Assembly (NCBI RefSeq): GCF_018613605.1
Contig: NZ_JAGGPU010000008.1
Span: 277,625 to 341,624 of the forward strand
DNA length: 64,000 bases
Reading direction: 5' to 3'
Source of the DNA: Pedobacter sp. ISL-64
GTDB taxonomy: Bacteria; Bacteroidota; Bacteroidia; Sphingobacteriales; Sphingobacteriaceae
The position numbers and the translations under genes are program-made. This document shows, piece after piece, positions 26,445 to 35,547 of the stretch; position 1 is the stretch's first letter, and the number at the start of each line of letters is the position of its first letter. Below the pieces are notes generated by a model. The model worked only from the letters and a program-made list of their open reading frames with translations. It was not told the DNA's origin and did not search any database.

Positions 26445-27947
26445 CTACATTTTAGCATCCATTAACTTTGCTGCTTTTGCTTTTGGCGCCACCAGTTTCA
26501 TTTTAATTACAAATGCTTTTTTGGATTGAAAATCTTTTGGCAGTATTACATCGTAATAGGTATTCTTATCCAGATCCAAACCAAGGTCTGCTTGTTTTAA
26601 GGTTAAATTCTTGCTGTTTAATAAAAGCGCAGCTGTACCGGGAACTTGTTTGGCATTTTTAGGCACCGCAATACGCACAATGCCATTTACGGGTTGGTTA
26701 AAAACAGTTAAATAAAGATTATCGGCTTTTTGAGTAAAGTAACCTAATTTAGAAGGGGTTAATGCAGCATGGCGCACCCCATATACCGCCTCGGCATTTA
26801 TTTTTATCCATTCACCAATTTCCTTTGCAATTTTATCCTCTTCGGGGTGCATATTTCCATTGCCATCGGGTCCAAAGTTTAGTACAAAATTGCCATTCAT
26901 TGATACCGAACGCATCAGCATATCCAATAAATCGTGGGTAGTTTTGGTATAAATCCCCGACCAATCTTTCATATATCCCCAACCGTTTGGCGGGATAGTC
27001 ATTACCGCATCCCAATCGTTACCGTTTAACCACTCAAATTCTACAGGTAACTTACGCTCCCAGCCTTGTTCGTAATCGCCTAAAATATTACCATTCGAAT
27101 CGAAGTGTCTTGAGCCATGTTCATCGTTACGGAAACGCGAGCCGATAATTAATCCAGGATGTTTTTCTCGGAGTTCTTTTTCTAAATTGTAGGTAAATTC
27201 GTAGGCACTTTTCCACGAGGCATCCCAAGTACCATCAAACCAGAAACCTTTAATTTTCGGATAGTTATCCAGTTGCTCTAAAAGCTGGTTTCGGGTATAA
27301 GCTAAAAATTTACTGAATTTTTCTTTCTCTTCGTCTGTTTTTGGAACTTTCCCCATATAATTTGGGTTATTCCATTCTAAAATCGAGAAATAGAGATATA
27401 CATCAATACCTTCGGCGGTATAAGCATCTACAATCTGTTTTACAATATCTTTTTTATACGGCGATGCAGAAACATTATAATCAGAATATTTGGTTGGCCA
27501 AAGTGCAAAGCCATCATGATGTTTGGTGGTAAAAATCACATACTTCGCGCCCATATCCTTAGCTTGTTTAGCCCAGCGTTTAGCATCAAAGTTTTTCGGG
27601 TTAAACTGTTTGTACAGGTTATCGTAAGTTTTAGCCCAATCTTTTGGTGCTGTAGGCCCGCCCCAGGAGCGGATCCATTCTGATGCTGCAGCACCTCCCC
27701 TTGCACTTACCCCATTCCATTCGTTACCCGCGATAGAATAAATTCCCCAATGGATAAATTGCCCTAAACCATAACTGCGAAAGGCTTCCATATCGGCATC
27801 GGCACGGTGTGGCAGTGTTAGGGTTCCGTATTTAACTTCAACTTCTTTTGTAGGTTTGCTCTTCGGCCCTGTCCATTGCGCATCTGCAGGGTGTTCTACA
27901 ACTATAGCAGCAAGGGTAACCAAGGCAAACTTTAATATATTCTTCAT
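26445..27947 (-). CDS. GH29 alpha-L-fucosidase, exported
   Basis: Retaining alpha-L-fucosidase of 500 residues starting at the ATG at 27947 (a TTG lies two codons upstream). A signal peptide ends near Ala-Asp-Ala-Gln. The N-terminal (beta/alpha)8 barrel holds FIHWG (about 64-68), KHHDGF (142-147) and the nucleophile Asp238 in GFWFDG; Glu293 in GDYEQ is the likely acid/base region. A C-terminal beta-sandwich follows. It is the last gene of PUL A and would release fucose in the periplasm. Confidence 0.92.
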   Translation of the reverse strand: MKNILKFALVTLAAIVVEHPADAQWTGPKSKPTKEVEVKYGTLTLPHRADADMEAFRSYGLGQFIHWGIYSIAGNEWNGVSARGGAAASEWIRSWGGPTAPKDWAKTYDNLYKQFNPKNFDAKRWAKQAKDMGAKYVIFTTKHHDGFALWPTKYSDYNVSASPYKKDIVKQIVDAYTAEGIDVYLYFSILEWNNPNYMGKVPKTDEEKEKFSKFLAYTRNQLLEQLDNYPKIKGFWFDGTWDASWKSAYEFTYNLEKELREKHPGLIIGSRFRNDEHGSRHFDSNGNILGDYEQGWERKLPVEFEWLNGNDWDAVMTIPPNGWGYMKDWSGIYTKTTHDLLDMLMRSVSMNGNFVLNFGPDGNGNMHPEEDKIAKEIGEWIKINAEAVYGVRHAALTPSKLGYFTQKADNLYLTVFNQPVNGIVRIAVPKNAKQVPGTAALLLNSKNLTLKQADLGLDLDKNTYYDVILPKDFQSKKAFVIKMKLVAPKAKAAKLMDAKM

Positions 27948-27971
27948 ATTCAAATTTTATTCGTGTGCGTG

Positions 27972-29561
27972 TTAATCTTTATAATTTAATGGCTTCTTTC
28001 TCTTAACCGGTATTTCTGGATTTTGTAAAGGTTTTGAGGGATGATAATAATAAAGTCCTGCTTTGCCATAAAGCGCCAGGTGCTGGGTTAAATTATTACT
28101 GAAGGTTTTAAAATCTTTATGATTTTGCGCCGTCCATGCAGCTTCTGCCAGAGCAGCAATCCGCGGAAAAAGTAAATAATCTAAACGGTTGTCATTATCT
28201 ACTGTTTCTGTCCATAGGTTCGCCTGAATACCTAAAATAAGTTGTTTTTCTTTTTTATTTTCGGCAAAAGACTGTGCATCGAACTGATATACCTGCTCAA
28301 TCGGACTATATAATTTATTCCATTTTCTACCATATTGATGGGTACTATCCTGAACAAAATCGAAATACAATGGCAAGCGTGGGCATAAAACTGTTTGATA
28401 ACCTTTACTTAAAGCAGTGCGAAGCTGGGCAGGTTTTTCCTGGCGCCACCAAAACATAATGGTTTTCTCTTTGGGTAGGTCGGCTTCGGCCATTTCATCC
28501 CAAAAAATAGCGCTGGCATTTAATTGGTAGAGCGAATCGGCCATACGTTTCATAAAATAGTGTTCTACCGCAGCATCATCCTTAAGCTTTTCACGCTCGC
28601 GGAGTTTTAAAATATCTGGATTGCTTTTCCATTTTTCATTTCCGTAACTCACTTCATCTCCCCCTAAATGAATTAATCCGGCAGGGAAAAGCACATTGGT
28701 TTCTTTTAGAATATCGGTTAAATAACCATAAGTTTTTTCCAGGCCAGGGTTAAAGGTAAACTCTGGATGCGCTATTGAACCGCCTCCTGAGTATTCTGGA
28801 TAGGCTTTATTGGCCGCAGTAGCATGTCCGGGCATATCAATTTCCGGTATAACTTTAATGTAGCGTTCGGCAGCGTAGGCCACAATTTCCCTAATATCGG
28901 CCTGTGTATAAAACTGTGCTGGCAAATTGGGGTTTAAATAATCACCAATACCGCCAATAAGGGCCAAATTTGGATACTTTTTAATCTCTAGACGCCAGGC
29001 AGGTTCATCGGTTAAATGCCAATGAAAAGTATTTAGTTTATAAAAAGCCATCCAGTTTAAAATGGATTTCACTTTTTGTTTGCCAAAAAAATGGCGCGAT
29101 TCGTCGAGCATAAAGCCACGCCAGCCATAAGCCGGCGCATCACTTATTTCTGCAGCAGGAAGCTGGATGTTTTTATTGGTTAGCGCCAATTGCAGCAGTG
29201 AAACCACTCCATAAAAAATGCCGTTGGGATGTGTACCAGAAACGATAATCTGGCCAGGTTTGATACTGATCTGATAAGCACATGAATCTGCATGTTTCTT
29301 TCCTGTTTTTAACACAAGCATAATATTTGCCGATTTTCCTTTCTGTTGAATGGTAATTCCTTTTTGGCTTAATAATTCGTTCTGAAAATAATAGGCTATT
29401 GTTTTTAACTGTTCGTTATTGTAACCAATACTACTGTAATTATTAAGGGTAAAGTAGCCACTACCTTTTACAAATTGCACTGGCATAGGAATAATTCCCT
29501 GTTGTTGCGCAAACGCAGTTGAATAAACAAGTAATATAGATAGTATATGTAGTAACCTCAT
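27972..29561 (-). CDS. GH20 beta-N-acetylhexosaminidase, exported
   Basis: A 529-residue exo-enzyme removing terminal beta-GlcNAc or GalNAc by substrate-assisted catalysis. A signal peptide ends near Ala-Phe-Ala-Gln. The N-terminal GH20b domain (about 22-140) is followed by the catalytic barrel from PAYGWRGFMLDESRHFF, with the catalytic pair Asp302-Glu303 in HLGGDEVSYG and aromatic sugar-binding residues further on. The start overlaps the preceding GH29 stop by one base (TAATG), so the two are translationally coupled. Confidence 0.94.
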   Translation of the reverse strand: MRLLHILSILLVYSTAFAQQQGIIPMPVQFVKGSGYFTLNNYSSIGYNNEQLKTIAYYFQNELLSQKGITIQQKGKSANIMLVLKTGKKHADSCAYQISIKPGQIIVSGTHPNGIFYGVVSLLQLALTNKNIQLPAAEISDAPAYGWRGFMLDESRHFFGKQKVKSILNWMAFYKLNTFHWHLTDEPAWRLEIKKYPNLALIGGIGDYLNPNLPAQFYTQADIREIVAYAAERYIKVIPEIDMPGHATAANKAYPEYSGGGSIAHPEFTFNPGLEKTYGYLTDILKETNVLFPAGLIHLGGDEVSYGNEKWKSNPDILKLREREKLKDDAAVEHYFMKRMADSLYQLNASAIFWDEMAEADLPKEKTIMFWWRQEKPAQLRTALSKGYQTVLCPRLPLYFDFVQDSTHQYGRKWNKLYSPIEQVYQFDAQSFAENKKEKQLILGIQANLWTETVDNDNRLDYLLFPRIAALAEAAWTAQNHKDFKTFSNNLTQHLALYGKAGLYYYHPSKPLQNPEIPVKRKKPLNYKD

Positions 29562-30958
29562 TAGTTGGTTGTTATTTTTAATACATAAACAGGAATTTGA
29601 TTTCCTTTATTATAATCACCTGGTAAATCAAGGTTAAGTCCCTCATTATTTATTGTCCATTTTATTTTCTTGTTGTTCCCTAAAAGCTCAATATTTTTAA
29701 CAGACAGTGCACTTTTGTTTATCTGCTTTAACAGTACATCTGGCTTTTGCCAGCTTCTTAAAAAAGCATATACAGCCTTGTCTTTTGCGGTATAATAAAC
29801 ATCTGGTGTTAAAGATTTTGGTGTACCATCAAAAACGGCATCTTTAATGGCATTTTTATTTTCTTCGATGGAAATATTGTCGGTCTTCTCACTCCTATTT
29901 TCTTTTATAGCTAACCATGGCTGGCTGGCGTAAATGGCCTCATGATTAATATCCATCCATTTACGTATTGCTTTTAATCGGACAGTTGTCCAATCCGGAA
30001 ATGCACCATCGCCTTTAGGGCCAACATTTAACAGCAGGTTGCCACCATTAGCTACCACTTCTACCAAGTGCCGTACCAGCATTTCTGGCGATTTCCAAAG
30101 ACTATCGTGTTTGTTGTAACCCCAGTTTTGGCCAATGGTTAAACAAGACTCCCATGCTTTTTTTGATGATGGTGACAAAGACTGTTCAGAAATTGAAAAA
30201 TCGCCATAACCATTCCCAATTCTATTGTTAACCAAGCAGTTTGGCTGTAATTTATTAACTAACGCTTTAAGTTCTTGGCTCTCTGTTTTACTGATAAGTT
30301 CAGGCGTATCGAACAAAAGTGCACCAATTGGACCATAGTTACTTAAAAGCTCCGTGATCTGTGGTTTAACCTTTCTTTCGAAATAGCGGTTAAAAACCTT
30401 TGCGTCTTCATTCGGATAATCCCAGGTGTTGCTTCTGCCCGCTTTTACAGGCCAATTGGTTGGCACATCCGGATCTTGCCAATCTCTCCCTAAGGAATAA
30501 TAAAGACAAAGCGTGATTTTATATTTTTTGCAAGCTTTTGCCAGCTCTGTAATTGGATCGCGCTTAAAGGGGCTTCTTTTTACGATATTATAATCGCTGT
30601 TGGCTGAGTTGTACATGGCAAATCCGTCATGATGTTTGGCCGTAAAAACGATATACTTCATCCCTGTTTCTTTGGCTTGTTTAACCCAGGCATCTGCATC
30701 GAATTTTAAGGGGTTAAATTGATCGGCAATGGTTCCGTACTCTTGTACCGGAATACGTTCGTAAAGCATAAAATGCTCTCCTCCTTTAACCTTATGGCCT
30801 TTCCAATCGCCAGCAGTTTGGGCATACAAGCCCCAATGTAAAAATAAACCGAATTTATCAGCTTTAAATTCTTCCAATGCATTTTTCTGTACTGTTTGCC
30901 CAAACAGTAGCTGGGCAAACAGTGCAAATAACAGACTTAAAAAAAGTGTTTTTCTCAT
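29561..30958 (-). CDS. GH29 alpha-L-fucosidase, second copy, exported
   Basis: A 465-residue GH29 enzyme from the ATG at 30958, where a signal peptide starts; the frame extends to 30982. The barrel has LFLHWGLYAQ (38-47) and KHHDGF (108-113). The nucleophile position is Asp217 in LLFDTPE, in place of the usual WFDG. A C-terminal beta-sandwich closes the protein. It is only distantly similar to the other GH29 in this operon, suggesting a different fucosyl linkage. Linkage specificity cannot be read from sequence. Confidence 0.88.
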   Translation of the reverse strand: MRKTLFLSLLFALFAQLLFGQTVQKNALEEFKADKFGLFLHWGLYAQTAGDWKGHKVKGGEHFMLYERIPVQEYGTIADQFNPLKFDADAWVKQAKETGMKYIVFTAKHHDGFAMYNSANSDYNIVKRSPFKRDPITELAKACKKYKITLCLYYSLGRDWQDPDVPTNWPVKAGRSNTWDYPNEDAKVFNRYFERKVKPQITELLSNYGPIGALLFDTPELISKTESQELKALVNKLQPNCLVNNRIGNGYGDFSISEQSLSPSSKKAWESCLTIGQNWGYNKHDSLWKSPEMLVRHLVEVVANGGNLLLNVGPKGDGAFPDWTTVRLKAIRKWMDINHEAIYASQPWLAIKENRSEKTDNISIEENKNAIKDAVFDGTPKSLTPDVYYTAKDKAVYAFLRSWQKPDVLLKQINKSALSVKNIELLGNNKKIKWTINNEGLNLDLPGDYNKGNQIPVYVLKITTN

Positions 30959-31008
30959 TTTTGATATTTTTGGTTTGAGCATCTTCAGATCAGTCTGTTT
31001 TAAAATTA

Positions 31009-32439
31009 TTAATTAACTGCAATTACTTTTATGGATGATGCCTTATCGTTAAAAGTAGATACATAAGTGCTTGATGAGGTTAGTTCTATGCTACTCCCGG
31101 TAAAGTTATCTCCATCATACATAATTACTTTAACACCAAGACCTAAATTAACGGATGATACATCGTTATTGCTAATACCGCGGCTTATTAAATCGGCGGT
31201 GGTATACTGGCCAACAGGTAATGATATACCATAGCCACCATAACTGGCATTCTGATGAAATTTAGCAGAACCATTCGCACCGATTTGCGGCACACCATTT
31301 AAAAATGAAAATGAATAGGTTTTGCTCACATTACCACCATTTTTCAATAGCAATTTCACCCTGATGTTATAAGCTTCGTTGTTTTTATAATAAAGCTCGC
31401 TAAAAGGAATAGTTGCCGAAATTGTATTTCCAGTACCTGGGTTCGACCTCCATGCTACGGCATTATAATCAGCATCGCTACTACCCAAATCTGGGTCCAT
31501 GTAAATTAGAATATCATTTACCTCTTTATTACTTGTAAATGAACCTGTAACATTGAAAGCCTGTGTTGTTGCATTGTAGGCAAACTGCGCATTAATCGTG
31601 GTGGTGGCTGCTTCGTAAGGTATTTCTGTAGGCAAAGGATTCTGGAACACTTCGTCACGGTTTAAAATGGCGGCATCAACCTCGGTTAAGAATGTTGGCT
31701 GTCCTTTACTGAAAGTTACATTTCCTGATCCCATTAAAGAAGTACCTAATGTTGGTTGTTCTGAAGCATATTTGGCATGATCGTGCGGTAAATTTAAGCC
31801 ATGTCCCAGCTCGTGCAGCATACCGCCAAGTAAATTTGATGTTGCATTGGGAATTTTATCAACCGCCATATTAGCGTTATCTACCGCGAAGCAGTTTTTG
31901 CCGTAACCATAAAAAGGTTGATCGCCACCATCGGTGCGGTTTGGCAATAAAATTAGGGTGTGACTTGAATTTGAAAACTCTGAAGCGTGTGTGGCTTTGT
32001 AAGCCGCAATTTCGTTCAGGATTTTAGTTGCAGAAATACTGGCATCGTAAGGATAGGCAGATTGTGCAAACTGAGCTGGTATTTCGATAAAACGCACCAA
32101 TCCGGTTGAATCGATTTTGGGCAATCCCATGTATTTATCATAGCCATACCTTAACATTTCGGTATGGAACCAGCCCTGAAAATGAACCAATAAAGAGGTT
32201 AAGCGGGTTTTGTAATCAGCAAGCGCCGAATTATCGGTAGGCACAAACATTACGATGTTCAGGTTTTTGGTGTTGGTTACAAAACTAGGCGGTGTGGTTC
32301 CGGTGCCTAGTGCCAAAGTGTTTGGTTTCGCGTCTGTAGTTTCTGGTTCTGAAACAGGTGCTTTTTTACAGGCAGTCATTAAAAGACCGCTTGAAATCAT
32401 CAAAAGCAGTGCAAAGCAAAGTTGTTTTCTGTTTTTCAT
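31009..32439 (-). CDS. Lipoprotein metzincin-type metallopeptidase with C-terminal beta/gamma-crystallin domain
   Basis: A 476-residue lipoprotein (lipobox MTAC, Cys24) probably exposed on the cell surface. The zinc motif HELGHGLNLPH (209-219) is the extended metzincin HExxHxxGxxH form, followed by a Met-turn in SLMGSG (Met236). The C-terminal part (about 388-476) has the paired Greek-key pattern of a beta/gamma-crystallin domain, with repeated Y/F-x-x-x-x-G and D-x-x-S-S-[IV] motifs, which often binds calcium. A middle beta domain lies between. Lying inside a PUL with fucosidases and hexosaminidase, it likely cleaves the protein part of glycoproteins. Confidence 0.8.
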   Translation of the reverse strand: MKNRKQLCFALLLMISSGLLMTACKKAPVSEPETTDAKPNTLALGTGTTPPSFVTNTKNLNIVMFVPTDNSALADYKTRLTSLLVHFQGWFHTEMLRYGYDKYMGLPKIDSTGLVRFIEIPAQFAQSAYPYDASISATKILNEIAAYKATHASEFSNSSHTLILLPNRTDGGDQPFYGYGKNCFAVDNANMAVDKIPNATSNLLGGMLHELGHGLNLPHDHAKYASEQPTLGTSLMGSGNVTFSKGQPTFLTEVDAAILNRDEVFQNPLPTEIPYEAATTTINAQFAYNATTQAFNVTGSFTSNKEVNDILIYMDPDLGSSDADYNAVAWRSNPGTGNTISATIPFSELYYKNNEAYNIRVKLLLKNGGNVSKTYSFSFLNGVPQIGANGSAKFHQNASYGGYGISLPVGQYTTADLISRGISNNDVSSVNLGLGVKVIMYDGDNFTGSSIELTSSSTYVSTFNDKASSIKVIAVN

Positions 32440-32495
32440 TGTTTAATGGTTAAAGGTTTATGGTTAATTGATTATTATTCATCATTGTCATTTTA

Positions 32496-32810
32496 TTAAA
32501 AAGTGACCTTTACCACCCTCCCCGTGGCCTTCTTGCTGGTTATCAATGTCTTTGGCACTGATACCCTAAGCCCTTTGTAATCCTGTTTCCAGTTGAGTTT
32601 TTCGCCTGTTTCATCAAGCAACACCGCTTTAACCTGAATCTGGTCGTTAGACAGTGACTTAATAATCAGTTCGCCATATTCAGTTTCATTTAAAAATATC
32701 TGCAGTTCATCTTGCTTTCCCGAATAAAACATAATGGGTTCAAGTGTTCTGATATCAATTGAAGCTTTGGACTTGGCTGAAACTGAACTTTCACGTTGAT
32801 TGATAGGCAT
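32496..32810 (-). pseudogene. Orphan GH29 C-terminal beta-sandwich, probable fucosidase remnant
   Basis: The frame continues to 32888 but only the last 75 or so residues look protein-like. They resemble the C-terminal domain of GH29 fucosidases (pattern GELIIKSL, then VKAVLLDETGEKLNWKQ), and align by eye with the tail of the GH29 copy ending at 29561. No catalytic barrel precedes them. 32810 is the nearest plausible ATG. It may be a degraded fucosidase gene or a free-standing domain. Confidence 0.45.
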
Positions 32811-32992
32811 ATGTAGATATTTAAAATGATCGTGTTTTTTATAGGCTTGTAAACAGCATCGTAATAACCCGACCAGTATCTTGCCCACCTTTATCGGGCA
32901 GGCAAGCGGTCAGGACTAACTCAACTAAAAATATTCGCTTATAGTGTAAGCTCCTCGCTCAGGATCGGTCCCATCAAATCCTGTTTGAGCCG

Positions 32993-33316
32993 TTAAGGCA
33001 ACACTGTAGCGTTTATAACTTTGTGACGGATATCGAATATGATGAACGACCCATAAACTTCGTAGGCAGACAATGAACAACCTCCATAAGTGCTATCGAT
33101 AGTTACATAAGCGTTATTGAACGTATTAATTGGATCTTCAATCAGCACCGATTGTGCACCTGTTGTCGGGTTTAAAGTTACCGTTACATAATACTGTGAC
33201 TGATCGTAAGCAGTGGTTAAAATCTGCGCTGGTGGTTGTACACATTGCGCTTTTACCATGCTGTGGATTGCCAGGAAACTTAAAAATAATGCGAAAATTA
33301 AAATAGATTTTTTCAT
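32993..33316 (-). CDS. Small secreted protein of PUL A (first of a pair)
   Basis: A 107-residue protein with a signal peptide ending near Val-Lys-Ala-Gln. The mature part of about 82 residues is predicted beta-rich with two Cys. It shares a central pattern (x-I-x-D-P, then a Tyr-Gly-containing loop) with the neighbouring 119-residue protein. No known family recognised. Position within PUL A, after SusD, suggests a glycan- or protein-binding accessory; that is inference. Confidence 0.6.
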   Translation of the reverse strand: MKKSILIFALFLSFLAIHSMVKAQCVQPPAQILTTAYDQSQYYVTVTLNPTTGAQSVLIEDPINTFNNAYVTIDSTYGGCSLSAYEVYGSFIIFDIRHKVINATVLP

Positions 33317-33355
33317 ATTACATTCAATGGTTTAAGATTTGGAATAAAAATGCGA

Positions 33356-33715
33356 TCAATTAACGGATGTAATGATGGGTTGATAACCATATTCTGGCTC
33401 AAATGCACCTGCCCAATCTATTTGATACCCTGCGAAATAGGCTGAGAATTCTGTTACGTGAGCAACGGTTGCGCCATACCCACCTGCATAAACTTTCCAG
33501 GTAATATGTGCTGTCCAGGAATTGAATTCAGGGTCCATGATGTAAACATGATCGATGCCATTGTTTTCGGTTACGTACAACCAAATTTTAAAAGTTCCCA
33601 GTTCATTGGTTACTTCATGGTAATACTCTTGAGTGGGCACCTGGGCTTTTGCTGAAATAGGTTTAAATACAGCAAAAGCCAACATCATTAAGAATAGAAT
33701 TAAGGTTTTTTTCAT
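33356..33715 (-). CDS. Small secreted protein of PUL A (second of a pair)
   Basis: A 119-residue protein with a signal peptide ending near Ala-Lys-Ala-Gln. The mature part is rich in aromatic residues (Tyr, Trp, Phe) and beta-strand pattern. It lies 34 bases after SusD and 39 before its probable paralogue. No family recognised. Confidence 0.6.
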   Translation of the reverse strand: MKKTLILFLMMLAFAVFKPISAKAQVPTQEYYHEVTNELGTFKIWLYVTENNGIDHVYIMDPEFNSWTAHITWKVYAGGYGATVAHVTEFSAYFAGYQIDWAGAFEPEYGYQPIITSVN

Positions 33716-33749
33716 AGTTTTTGACTTTTATTTTTAGTTGATTAATTTA

Positions 33750-35522
33750 TCACCATCCTGGGTTCTGTACCAATAAACTTTTGCCTTTTAGTATTTCGGT
33801 TAAAGGAATTGGAGCAAAATAATTGGCTTTTAAAAACGCACTGTTAATTACTGTTATTGATGCATAAGAAAATGTTCCATTTAATTCTTTAGTTACGATA
33901 GTTCCTGTTACCTGCTGTGCTTCTGTAACTTCTGCTGTCTTCCACCTTCTGGTATCATAATACCAATGGCCTTCAGAGAAAAATTCAACCCGATATTCAT
34001 TTTGAATGAGCGCACGCAAGTCAACCTGCGAAATACCTGCTGGAATTCCGTAACGGTTATCTGTTCCAGCCAAAATACCTGCGCGTTTTCTAATCTTAAT
34101 CACATTGCTCACCGCGTTTTCAGTTTGTCCGAGTTCATTTAAAGCCTCAGCATAGCCCAATACCATTTCGGCAAAACGGATTATTGGATAAGCCCTATCC
34201 ACATTTAAACTATTAAAGGGTGAAGAATCATTGCACATTTTACGGTTGTAATAGCCTGTTCTGGTATGTAGGGCAGCATAACCATCAACAGATGGCGCAT
34301 TGGTGGCCTTATTGAAGAAAATATCAACTTTATCCAAGGCAGTTGTGGCCTTGTTGCAAACCACCGCTTGGTTATAAATAATAGAATAATCGAACCTGGG
34401 ATCTCTGTTTACATATGGATTAGTTGCACTATAAGGGAGTGCTGCCGACGATGCCGTAATCGGCTTACCATCTTTCATTCCAAATGCCTTTACGATATTT
34501 TCACTTGGATTGCTATACGTTAGCACGGTTTGAGTAGTTCTGCTCCAAGGAAACCACATCAGTTCGAGTGTTTTTCCTCTGGTTACGTTATAAGCAAATA
34601 TGTATTCCGAATTTTTTCTCGAAGTAATGAACATGTTCTGAAAACCCAATCCAGGTTTTATTGTATTATCTTCAACCAAGGCATATTCTGGCAAATCCAG
34701 TACCGCTTTACAGGCATCAGCTGCTTTCTGCCATAAATTTTGATCTAAGGTAGTAGAATATGAAACCAGTGGCCCAATAATGGCATCTGTTGCAATCGGA
34801 TTTCCATTATACAGCGGACTGGCTGCCGTAACCAAAACGCGTGCTTTTAATGCTTTACATGCGCCAGAAGTTGCTCTTCCGTAATCGGCAGCCTCGAGTG
34901 TTAACGAAGTTGGTAAATTTTTGGCCGCTTCATCCAGTTCAGTAGCAATGTAATCAATACATTTTTTGTAGCTATCACGCTTGTATTCGTAGTTTGGAAG
35001 GTCATCGTTCACCTCATCACCCATTAATTGTACTCCACCATAAAGTCTAATCAGGGCAAAATAATACCATGCCCTTAAAAATCTTGCTTCGGCAATTACC
35101 CGCAGTTTTTTAGGTGCAGAAAGTGTAGATGACGGGATATTCTTCATAAAAATATTCGCCGATCTGATTCGCTTATAATAAGCTGGGTAATAAGCGTTAA
35201 AAGCATGATTACCTGAAGTTAAAGCAGAGGTTAATAAAGGAATCTGCGGACCTGATGAATAACCTGCCGCTACATTGGTGGTCATTGTCTCAAAGCTATC
35301 AATAATGGTACCCAGACCAGATCCACCATTTATATCAGGAATAATATCCATCCCGGTATAGGCATAAATATCTGTTAAGAAGCTCATGGTTAGGGTACTA
35401 TCCGCAAAAACCTTTGCTTCGGTTAAGGGCTCTACCTTAGGATCTAAAAATCCTCCTTTTTTACACGATTGCAGCGCGATAAGGCAACAAACTGCAATCA
35501 GTATATAATAATATTTTTTCAT
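33750..35522 (-). CDS. SusD/RagB-family surface lipoprotein (PUL A, second pair)
   Basis: Outer-membrane lipoprotein of 590 residues that caps the SusC channel and binds glycan. The lipobox ends at LQSC (Cys20) followed by Lys-Lys. Typical SusD features are the N-terminal tetratricopeptide-like helices with AEARFLRAWYYFALIRLYGGV (about 143-163) and a C-terminal segment with RKRAGI and a C-terminal LVQNPGW end. It starts 25 bases after its partner SusC. Confidence 0.93.
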   Translation of the reverse strand: MKKYYYILIAVCCLIALQSCKKGGFLDPKVEPLTEAKVFADSTLTMSFLTDIYAYTGMDIIPDINGGSGLGTIIDSFETMTTNVAAGYSSGPQIPLLTSALTSGNHAFNAYYPAYYKRIRSANIFMKNIPSSTLSAPKKLRVIAEARFLRAWYYFALIRLYGGVQLMGDEVNDDLPNYEYKRDSYKKCIDYIATELDEAAKNLPTSLTLEAADYGRATSGACKALKARVLVTAASPLYNGNPIATDAIIGPLVSYSTTLDQNLWQKAADACKAVLDLPEYALVEDNTIKPGLGFQNMFITSRKNSEYIFAYNVTRGKTLELMWFPWSRTTQTVLTYSNPSENIVKAFGMKDGKPITASSAALPYSATNPYVNRDPRFDYSIIYNQAVVCNKATTALDKVDIFFNKATNAPSVDGYAALHTRTGYYNRKMCNDSSPFNSLNVDRAYPIIRFAEMVLGYAEALNELGQTENAVSNVIKIRKRAGILAGTDNRYGIPAGISQVDLRALIQNEYRVEFFSEGHWYYDTRRWKTAEVTEAQQVTGTIVTKELNGTFSYASITVINSAFLKANYFAPIPLTEILKGKSLLVQNPGW

Positions 35523-35547
35523 GTTACGATCTATTTAAAGGGTATAA

